Shown: positions 14,097-18,549 of the stretch, piece after piece
How the letters are laid out: the number at the start of each line of letters is the position of its first letter
Numbering within the stretch: position 1 is the stretch's first letter
Translations under genes and position numbers: made by a program
Assembly (NCBI GenBank): GCA_001798105.1
Contig: MGRI01000087.1
Coordinates: 1 to 18,549 of the forward strand
From: Deltaproteobacteria bacterium RIFCSPHIGHO2_02_FULL_40_11
GTDB lineage: Bacteria; Bdellovibrionota; JACOXK01; 2-02-FULL-40-11
DNA length: 18,549 nucleotides
Direction of reading: 5' to 3'
The notes under the pieces: generated by a model
Told to the model about the DNA's origin: nothing
The model's input: the letters and a program-made list of their open reading frames with translations, nothing else
Database searches by the model: none

Positions 14097-14726
14097 ATGA
14101 GAGATGCATTTACACAAAAGGAATGTTTACTCATCCAAAAGTTAAATACCCCTCAAAAAGTTCAAAATTTTCTCTATCAGCTTCCTTATAATCCCAAAGA
14201 TACCCTTTTTTCATTTCGAAACGTTGCGCGTCATCATAAAGCACATTGTCTGGAAGGTGCCTTGTTTACAGCCTGTATTCTAGAGCAACACGGCTATCCC
14301 CCGCTACTTTTAGACCTGGAATCCAAAGACAAAATTGATCATGTGCTTTTTCTGTTTCAAAAAAAGGGTCTCTATGGAACGGTTGGCGTATCCAAAGACA
14401 TTGGGCTTCATGGCAGACGCCCCATTTTTAAAACACTCCATGATTTGGTTTCAAGCTACTTTGAAGCCTATATTAATGAAGAAGCCTGCATTACAGCCTA
14501 TGCAACGTATGATTTACGCGATTTAAAAAATTATGATTGGCGTTTTCAAAAGAAAAATTGCAAAAAAGTGGAACAAACTTTAATTGATTTACCCCATACC
14601 CCCTTTCATTTTAAAAACGAAAAATACAAAAAAGAACTTGAAAGATACAGGCAATACTGCCAAAGGTATGCCCATGAAAAAGAATTTCCCATGGACTATT
14701 GGAAAGATCAGCATACGTGGTGGTAA
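14097..14726 (+). CDS. Hypothetical protein with transglutaminase-like Cys/His core
   Basis: I do not recognise a named family for this 209-residue protein. It has no signal peptide. The segment HHKAHCLEGALFTACILEQH (47-66), followed by GYPPLLLDLESKDKIDHVLF (66-85), has the order of a transglutaminase/papain-like core: a Cys at the head of a helix (C51), then a strand with His (H82). A third residue of a triad is not clear. The C-terminal third is rich in Lys, Tyr and Arg (KYKKELERYRQYCQRYAHE). It is followed at once by maf: its TAA and the maf ATG are adjacent, which suggests co-transcription. It starts 42 bases from the divergent pseudouridine synthase gene. Confidence 0.75.
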   Translation: MRDAFTQKECLLIQKLNTPQKVQNFLYQLPYNPKDTLFSFRNVARHHKAHCLEGALFTACILEQHGYPPLLLDLESKDKIDHVLFLFQKKGLYGTVGVSKDIGLHGRRPIFKTLHDLVSSYFEAYINEEACITAYATYDLRDLKNYDWRFQKKNCKKVEQTLIDLPHTPFHFKNEKYKKELERYRQYCQRYAHEKEFPMDYWKDQHTWW

Positions 14727-15302
14727 ATGAAAAAATTGATTTTGGCATCTGCATCACCCAGACGAAAAGAACTGCTTCACGAAGCTGGCTACTTCTTTGA
14801 AATTCGAAAAAGCTTGATTCAAGAAACATTAAACCCAAACCTTTCGCCTAAAGAAAATGCCATAGCCCTTGCAAAACAAAAAGCATTCGATGTTTCTCAA
14901 CGAAACCAAGGCATTATCTTAGCAGCAGATACCTTGGTTGTGGTTCAAAACCATGTCTTAGGAAAACCCAAAGATCTTAAAGAAGCCTGCCATATGCTTA
15001 GCCTTTTATCTGGGAATACACAGGAAGTGATTACTGGATTTTGCGTGTTCGATACCGATACCCAAAATTCTGTGTGTAACGCTGTTTCCACAAAAATTAT
15101 ATTTCGAAAACTAACGGAAGAAGAAATTAAAAACTACGTTGAAACTGAAAAGCCGCTCGACAAAGCCGGCGCCTATGCCATTCAAGAAAAAGGAGATGCT
15201 TTTATTGAAAAAATGGAAGGATCAGTTTCAAATGTTGTGGGGTTACCGATGGAAGAAGTCGGAAAGATATTAGAAACGTTTGGGATCCTTCGCGGGGGAT
15301 GA
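14727..15302 (+). CDS. maf: Maf family nucleoside triphosphate pyrophosphatase
   Basis: This 191-residue protein is a Maf-type house-cleaning nucleotide pyrophosphatase, which hydrolyses (d)NTPs such as dTTP/UTP, including modified ones, to monophosphates. The N-terminal ILASASPRRKELL (5-17), AADTLVV (with the catalytic-region Asp at about 69), LGKPKD (78-83), and DKAGAYAIQEKGDAFIEKME (about 144-163) are all family motifs. The DKAGAYAIQ form is typical of the YhdE-like dTTP/UTP group. The ATG directly follows the stop of the preceding gene. The last residues (GILRGG, then stop) are written in a broken copy of the GC-rich palindromic repeat. The stop abuts the stop of convergent hldD with no gap. 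Confidence 0.95.
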   Translation: MKKLILASASPRRKELLHEAGYFFEIRKSLIQETLNPNLSPKENAIALAKQKAFDVSQRNQGIILAADTLVVVQNHVLGKPKDLKEACHMLSLLSGNTQEVITGFCVFDTDTQNSVCNAVSTKIIFRKLTEEEIKNYVETEKPLDKAGAYAIQEKGDAFIEKMEGSVSNVVGLPMEEVGKILETFGILRGG

Positions 15303-15303
15303 C
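15282..15303. repeat. Broken copy of the GC-rich palindromic repeat at the maf 3' end
   Basis: The sequence GGGATCC, then TTCGCGGGGGATGAC, aligns with the repeat as found at 2410-2430 read on the minus strand (GGGATCCCCGCTTTCGCGGG, then GATGA) after loss of about four bases in the first arm. It supplies the last maf codons and stop, and reaches the hldD stop. The hairpin is damaged, so a terminator role is doubtful. Confidence 0.5.
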
Positions 15304-16280
15304 TAACCTACATTTTTTAAAAGTTCGGCCACGTATTGCTCAATACCCGCTTCAAGCGACGTAAAACTTTTTGTATAGCCCTGCTGCTTCAGGTTTTCCA
15401 TACGAGCTTCTGTAAAATATTGGTACTTATCTCGAATTTCAATGGGCGTATCGATAAATTCTACATTTTCTTTTTTGCCTAACGCATGAAACACACCCCG
15501 AACCAAATCTAAAAAGCTTCGGGCCTGGCCTGTTCCTAAATTATAAATGCCTCTTTGAATGGGCTTTTGATATGCAAAGTTTAAAACATCAATGACATCG
15601 CCTACAAAAACAAAGTCTCTTTGTTGCTCGCCATCTGAAATTCCAGCTCGATGGCTTTTAAAAAGTCTCACAAAGCCTTTGGCGCGAATTTGATCAAAAG
15701 ATTTCAGGATCACAGAAGACATATTATTTTTATGGCGCTCGCCGAAGCCATACACATTAAAAAATTTAAACCCAGACCAAGTCGGTGGATGGTTTCCCTT
15801 TTTTTCTTGATCCAAAGCCCACAAATCAAAATCTTGTTTGGATCTGCCATAGGGATTCAATGGCTTTAATTTTGGAATGAGGTCTTCATTGTCATCGTAC
15901 CCCAATTCCCCCTCCCCATACGTTGCAGCAGAACTGGCATACACCAAGGGGGTTTGATGCTTTGCGGCATAGGCCCAAATCTTTTTTGTATATTCTAAAT
16001 TGATTTGCGTCAGATAATCCACATCCATTTCTGTGGTATCGGTACACGCCCCCAAGTGGATGATGGCAGACAATTTCGGTTGGTTTTTGGTCAACCACGT
16101 AAAAAGATCGTCCCGATCAACGATGGTTTGAAAAGGAATGCGCGCATGCTCTCTTCGCTCTTTAAAATAAGATGCTTTATCCACAGAAATAACGTGATGG
16201 TTAGACAAAGCAGCTTCCACAAACCTGGCACCAATAAACCCAGCCGCGCCAGTAACTAAGATTTGTTCCTTTGACAACAT
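15303..16280 (-). CDS. hldD: ADP-L-glycero-D-manno-heptose-6-epimerase
   Basis: This 325-residue short-chain dehydrogenase/reductase-type epimerase converts ADP-D-glycero-D-manno-heptose to the L-glycero form for the inner core of lipopolysaccharide. The NADP-binding N-terminus is ILVTGAAGFIGARFVEAAL. Others are YASSAATYGEGELGYDD, the YGRSK active-site motif (NPYGRSKQDFD), HRAGISDGEQQRDFVFVGDV and RGIYNLGTGQARSFLDLV, which are specific to HldD/RfaD. I place the start at the ATG at 16278-16280 (MLSKEQILVTG), which gives the usual length; the open frame extends to 16391, but that part would overlap the divergent gene and is not conserved. It converges on maf with adjacent stop codons. Confidence 0.96.
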   Translation of the reverse strand: MLSKEQILVTGAAGFIGARFVEAALSNHHVISVDKASYFKERREHARIPFQTIVDRDDLFTWLTKNQPKLSAIIHLGACTDTTEMDVDYLTQINLEYTKKIWAYAAKHQTPLVYASSAATYGEGELGYDDNEDLIPKLKPLNPYGRSKQDFDLWALDQEKKGNHPPTWSGFKFFNVYGFGERHKNNMSSVILKSFDQIRAKGFVRLFKSHRAGISDGEQQRDFVFVGDVIDVLNFAYQKPIQRGIYNLGTGQARSFLDLVRGVFHALGKKENVEFIDTPIEIRDKYQYFTEARMENLKQQGYTKSFTSLEAGIEQYVAELLKNVG

Positions 16281-16305
16281 TTGCTTTTTATAACAAAATT
16301 CACGC

Positions 16306-16926
16306 ATGAAATCCAAGCTTAAATTTTTGGCATTTGGCAGCGCATTGATCGTCCTTTTATATACCCTGGCCCAGCTTCCCACCCATACCAAGGTGGGGAT
16401 TAACTTCGAACTCCATGAAGAAACGCTTCCCCTTTATATGAAAGCCACAAATTTTCTCTCCCGCCATTTTGAAACCAAAAGGCTGGCTTTAAAGATTATT
16501 GGAGATTTAAAATCCCCCAAAGACAAAGTCCAAGCCATCTATGAATGGACCACAAAAAACATTCACCCCACACCCAAAGGGTTTACAATTGTAGATGACC
16601 ACCCGCTCCACATTGCCATTCGCGGCTATGGTGAACCCGATCAAATGAATGATCTTTTTTCATTGCTGTGTACCTATGCAGGCGTGGATGCTTTCTTTTA
16701 CGATTTTAAACCCAAAGCTGCCTATTCTTTGGCTTTTGTAAAATTAGATGGCGCATGGCGTGTTTTTGATATCCCGAAAAAAATACAATTTCCAAATATA
16801 GATACCCCGCTTTCGCGGGGTATGACATACAAAAATCTCTTAGATGGATTTCAGCCCTTACCCCATCATTTGGATCGAAATAAAAAACAAAAACCTATCG
16901 ATCGACTGATTTTATTTTTCTTTTGA
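16306..16926 (+). CDS. Membrane-anchored protein with a degenerate transglutaminase-like domain
   Basis: This 206-residue protein has an N-terminal hydrophobic segment (FLAFGSALIVLLYTLAQLP, about 7-25) that may be a signal anchor. Residues about 72-156 follow the transglutaminase-like pattern: KDKVQAIYEWTTKNIH, RGYGEPDQMNDLFSLLCTYAG and LAFVKLDGAWRVFDIP. The place where the catalytic Cys is expected (G-x-C-D-Q) reads EPDQ, and the expected His of the next strand reads Tyr or Ser (AAYSLAF). It therefore looks like a catalytically dead member. Residues about 165-174 (IDTPLSRGMT) are encoded by a palindromic repeat inserted in frame. The start lacks a ribosome site, and the gene diverges from hldD with 25 bases between. 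Function unknown; surface polysaccharide or cell-wall context is a guess from hldD. Confidence 0.7.
   Translation: MKSKLKFLAFGSALIVLLYTLAQLPTHTKVGINFELHEETLPLYMKATNFLSRHFETKRLALKIIGDLKSPKDKVQAIYEWTTKNIHPTPKGFTIVDDHPLHIAIRGYGEPDQMNDLFSLLCTYAGVDAFFYDFKPKAAYSLAFVKLDGAWRVFDIPKKIQFPNIDTPLSRGMTYKNLLDGFQPLPHHLDRNKKQKPIDRLILFFF
16802..16823. repeat. GC-rich palindromic repeat inside a coding gene
   Basis: A perfect 9-bp stem, ATACCCCGC / GCGGGGTAT, encloses TTTC. It is the same family as the hairpin at 2410-2429. It is in frame in the gene at 16306-16926, after the recognisable transglutaminase-like domain, and adds about eight residues without stopping translation. This resembles the Rickettsia palindromic elements known to insert in frame into genes. 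Confidence 0.75.
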
Positions 16927-16964
16927 TGCGGCAACAAAATCTCCACCTGCTATTTAGTAAGCAT

Positions 16965-16991
16965 TTGACAAGAAGTGCCATATATGGCACT
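16965..16991 (+). promoter_or_regulatory. Promoter and palindromic operator of the toxin-antitoxin pair
   Basis: A consensus -35 TTGACA (16965-16970) is followed by the perfect 18-bp palindrome AGTGCCATATATGGCACT (16974-16991), which fills the spacer and reaches the expected -10 place (CACTAT, 17-base spacing, weak). The palindrome ends nine bases before the toxin start codon. The antitoxin of such pairs normally represses its own operon at a site like this. Confidence 0.75.
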
Positions 16992-16999
16992 ATTAACAA

Positions 17000-17290
17000 G
17001 TGAAGGTTCTTAGAACGGAGGAGTTCAACATCTGGTTTTCAAAATGCTCGATCAAGGAACAAGCGCTTATTGACGCCAGGGTTTCTCGAATTGAAGCGTT
17101 TGATCACTTTGGAAACTGGAAATACCTAAATGATGGCGTAGCAGAGCTTAAATGGAAAAGTGGATTAAGAATATATTTTGCGCGCGTCGGACAGAAAATT
17201 ATTTTACTTTTAAATGGAGGAAAGAAAAATGCCCAAAAAAAAGATATTCAAAAAGCAAAGAACATCTTACAGCGATATGCCAGTATTTAA
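17000..17290 (+). CDS. RelE/HigB-type toxin (addiction module killer protein family)
   Basis: This 96-residue protein matches the RelE-superfamily 'addiction module killer protein' group: LRTEEFNIWFSKC at the start, ALIDARVSRIEAFDHFGNWK, then GVAELKWKSGLRIYFARVGQ and KIILLLNGGKKNAQKKDIQKAK. Relatives inhibit growth by cutting ribosome-bound mRNA. The start is GTG with no ribosome site before it, only about nine bases after the operator, so the message may be nearly leaderless. A GGAGGAG lies inside the gene at about 17015. The antitoxin gene overlaps the 3' end in another frame (toxin first, as in higBA). Lower translation of the toxin would follow from this layout. Confidence 0.9.
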   Translation: MKVLRTEEFNIWFSKCSIKEQALIDARVSRIEAFDHFGNWKYLNDGVAELKWKSGLRIYFARVGQKIILLLNGGKKNAQKKDIQKAKNILQRYASI

Positions 17291-17561
17291 ACTTAAGAAA
17301 ATTGGGAAGTTAAGTGAATTTCAAGCAACAAAAAGAGTTAGAGATAAAAAATATATTTCAAAAGCTTTATGGGAATGCTTAAAAACAGATGACCCAGAGG
17401 GATTCAAAGAAATTCTAAAGGCTCACTTAGAATTAAGGAATAAAGAAGATATCCAGAAGAAAACAGGCATATCTAGAAGAACACTTTATCGAATGCTGTC
17501 AAAAAAAGGAAATCCAACGCTTCAAAATATCTCTAGGATTGTATACAAACTTTGCGCTTAA
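17229..17561 (+). CDS. HigA-type antitoxin with helix-turn-helix domain
   Basis: This 110-residue partner of the toxin starts at the ATG at 17229, because GGAGG (17216-17220) lies eight bases upstream; an earlier in-frame ATG at 17214 overlaps that site. The N-terminus is very basic (MPKKKIFKKQRTSY). The C-terminal half has the signature of the paired 'addiction module antidote' family: ISKALWECLKTDDPEGFKEI and RNKEDIQKKTGISRRTLYRM with KKGNPTLQNISRIVYKL, an XRE-like helix-turn-helix. It should neutralise the toxin and bind the 18-bp palindrome upstream. The N-terminal extension is somewhat longer than usual. Confidence 0.88.
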   Translation: MPKKKIFKKQRTSYSDMPVFKLKKIGKLSEFQATKRVRDKKYISKALWECLKTDDPEGFKEILKAHLELRNKEDIQKKTGISRRTLYRMLSKKGNPTLQNISRIVYKLCA

Positions 17562-17589
17562 AAATAGCTGTCTGGAATATACACTCCCG

Positions 17590-17629
17590 TTATCCTGCGC
17601 CTGAAGGATCTCAGCGGATTACAGGATAA
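17590..17629. repeat. Nested inverted repeat downstream of the toxin-antitoxin genes
   Basis: The outer arms TTATCCTG / CAGGATAA are perfect 8-mers enclosing 24 bases. Within the loop, CTGA / TCAG form an inner stem around AGGATC. It lies 28 bases after the antitoxin stop and could end transcription, though no T-run follows. The left half resembles the dispersed GTCATCCTGAG repeat. Confidence 0.55.
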
Positions 17630-17665
17630 AGTAGCGCATACTTGAACGGACTATGACGTGTGGAC

Positions 17666-17696
17666 ATCGACTTGAAAAAATATCGATTTGAAAAAA
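17666..17696. repeat. Short direct repeat ATCGAYTTGAAAAAA
   Basis: Two 15-base units, ATCGACTTGAAAAAA (17666-17680) and ATCGATTTGAAAAAA (17682-17696), differ at one base and have a period of 16. Confidence 0.6.
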
Positions 17697-17710
17697 GTTC
17701 AAATAGACAC

Positions 17711-17751
17711 CAATATTTTTTCTTAAAAAACATCGGTATCCAAAAATATTG
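17711..17751. repeat. AT-rich inverted repeat
   Basis: Arms CAATATTTTT (17711-17720) and AAAAATATTG (17742-17751) are perfect reverse complements around a 21-base loop. No flanking gene uses it clearly. Confidence 0.55.
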
Positions 17752-17811
17752 ACTCGGAAATTTACAACTTTTTCAAAAAATTTCAGCTCGGTCTCAGGAT
17801 GACATCGTTTA

Positions 17812-17843
17812 GTCATTTTGAAGCGAAGTCGAAGAATCTCAGG
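17812..17843. repeat. Copy of a dispersed GTCATTYTGA-GCGAAG-TCGAAGAATCTCAGG repeat
   Basis: The sequence starts GTCATTTTGAAGCGAAGTCG and continues AAGAATCTCAGG, a form that recurs between genes in many unrelated bacterial genomes. A partial inverted copy (TCTCAGGATGAC, 17792-17803) faces it and could form a weak stem. Confidence 0.5.
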
Positions 17844-17892
17844 CTTTAACTGATAGAAGTAGTGGGCATCTGTTTCGTTCCAAAAAAAGCGG

Positions 17893-18549
17893 TTATCGAC
17901 ACTTTATAAGATAAAAATAGACAGAACAGTTAGAGATATGATCTTTCCGATTTAAACAAGCTATGAACTCCTCTTTAAATCCATTATATTTGTCGCCTAA
18001 ATAGTTTTGTAATCCTTTCATTCTCTCAAGCCTGTTTTCCCAGGCTTCTATTACATCTTTAGAGAGTTTTCCATTCTGTGATAGCTCTTTATCTTCTAAC
18101 AAAATCCTCTGTTTTAATTTTAAGGAGAGTGCGTTTATGGCTTTTTCAAAATTTTTCCCCATATTAAAATCGTACAGATTTTTATCAAATAAGAGTTGAT
18201 AAAAACTCTGAATAGCAGATTGTGTCTGTATAGATAAGGGAGAATGGTTTAATAACCCGCTCATTTCGGTAACCGCTAACCATCCTCCAGGTTTTAAATG
18301 TTTAAGCCAGCTTTTAAGGGGTTGTTCAACATGTGGGAAGTATGCTGTAGTAAAGCTACACCAAATGCCATTAACTTTAGGAAGGTCTAACTTTGATAAA
18401 TCGGCAATGTTAGCCTCAATAAATTTTGAATTTAAAATATTTTTCTTCCGTGCTTGCTCAAGAAGTTCACTATCTTGATCAATTCCAATTACACTTGCTC
18501 CTCGCTGCGACAAAAGAGCTGTTTGATCGCCAATACCACAGCCCAAATC
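17893..18549 (-). CDS. Class I SAM-dependent methyltransferase, partial (N-terminus beyond window end)
   Basis: The reverse strand is open to the window edge, and the first visible codons read DLGCGIGDQT, the SAM-binding motif I of class I methyltransferases, so the N-terminus lies outside. GASVIGIDQDSELLEQARKK (motif II, acidic residue binding the SAM ribose), FIEANIADLSKLDL (motif III) and HLKPGGWLAVTEMSG (post-motif region) follow. The C-terminal half, with FDKNLYDFNMGKNFEKAINA, may read the substrate; this resembles methyltransferases of small molecules or lipids, but I cannot name the target. About 219 residues are present. It converges on the toxin-antitoxin pair across a repeat-rich gap. 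Confidence 0.88.
   Translation of the reverse strand, partial: DLGCGIGDQTALLSQRGASVIGIDQDSELLEQARKKNILNSKFIEANIADLSKLDLPKVNGIWCSFTTAYFPHVEQPLKSWLKHLKPGGWLAVTEMSGLLNHSPLSIQTQSAIQSFYQLLFDKNLYDFNMGKNFEKAINALSLKLKQRILLEDKELSQNGKLSKDVIEAWENRLERMKGLQNYLGDKYNGFKEEFIACLNRKDHISNCSVYFYLIKCR

Larger units (their letters stand above)
17562..17892. other. Gene-free repeat-rich region
   Basis: No credible gene is present in these 331 bases. The stretch holds at least three inverted repeats, one short tandem-like direct repeat, and diverged copies of a GTCATCCTGAGCGAAG-type dispersed repeat (around 17590-17613, 17792-17803 on the minus strand, and 17812-17843). The middle (17665-17790) is strongly AT-rich. 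It separates the toxin-antitoxin pair from a convergent methyltransferase and looks like worn accessory DNA. Confidence 0.7.

Noticed and set aside
16281..16391. N-terminal extension of hldD to 16391
   Set aside because: The added 37 residues are not part of the HldD family, overlap the divergent gene, and precede a normal start at MLSKEQILVTG.
17619..17816. 65-codon frame on the minus strand starting MTKRCHPETE
   Set aside because: The start is simply the translation of the dispersed GTCATCCTGAG-type repeat, and the rest runs through AT-rich inverted repeats.
1..18549. CRISPR array, rRNA genes or complete insertion sequence
   Set aside because: I saw no regularly spaced repeats, no rRNA sequence and no transposase gene; the nearest mobile signs are the ATPase/helicase patch and dispersed repeats.

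Overview
The window comes from an AT-rich (roughly 60% A+T by eye), gene-dense Gram-negative bacterium. The evidence is a heptose-LPS gene (hldD), an outer-membrane beta-barrel of the MtrB type, lipoprotein and Sec signal peptides, and multihaem c-type cytochromes. The mix of three-subunit proton-translocating transhydrogenase, pyruvate:ferredoxin oxidoreductase (PFOR) and an outer-membrane electron conduit suggests an anaerobic or facultatively anaerobic, respiring proteobacterium-like organism, possibly of the former Deltaproteobacteria or a nearby candidate group. That placement is inference; no marker gene here settles it.

Layout. 1-2395 (minus): the NAD(P) transhydrogenase operon pntAA-pntAB-pntB, with pntB cut by the window edge. 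2478-4385 (minus): a secreted right-handed beta-helix protein built from two duplicated halves. 4514-5911 (minus): an accessory patch next to tRNA-His, holding an AAA/DUF4143-type ATPase behind a perfect 30-bp palindrome, followed by the C-terminal stump of a Pif1/RecD-like helicase. 6026-6099: tRNA-His. 6227-9630 (plus): PFOR encoded as two polypeptides (alpha-gamma and delta-beta). 9627-10324 (minus): a NapC/NrfH-type tetrahaem quinol dehydrogenase and an overlapping 58-residue two-helix membrane protein. 10458-13207 (plus): a MtrA/DmsE-like multihaem lipoprotein and an MtrB-like porin, divergent from the NrfH-type gene. 13212-14054 (minus): tRNA-Arg(TCT) and an RsuA/RluB-type rRNA pseudouridine synthase. 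14097-15302 (plus): a Cys/His transglutaminase-like hypothetical protein and Maf. 15303-16280 (minus): hldD. 16306-16926 (plus): a degenerate transglutaminase-like protein carrying an in-frame palindromic repeat. 17000-17561 (plus): a HigBA-type toxin-antitoxin pair. 17562-17892: a gene-free stretch full of repeats. 17893-end (minus): a partial SAM methyltransferase.

The most coherent biology is a redox island. PFOR makes low-potential electrons from pyruvate, the transhydrogenase balances NADH and NADPH against the proton gradient, the NrfH-type protein can take electrons from the quinol pool, and the MtrA-like cytochrome in an MtrB-like barrel can carry them across the outer membrane. Similar CRP/FNR-type sequences (core TGA-N6-TCA, central CTAG or TTAG) lie upstream of pntAA, of the PFOR genes, and between the NrfH-type and conduit genes. 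This suggests, without proof, one common regulator. No extracellular terminal cytochrome is seen. The conduit and its octahaem cytochrome, whose last haem motif is an unusual CX4CH, are the best candidates for something not yet described. The right end (toxin-antitoxin, repeats, methyltransferase) and the ATPase/helicase patch look like accessory DNA.
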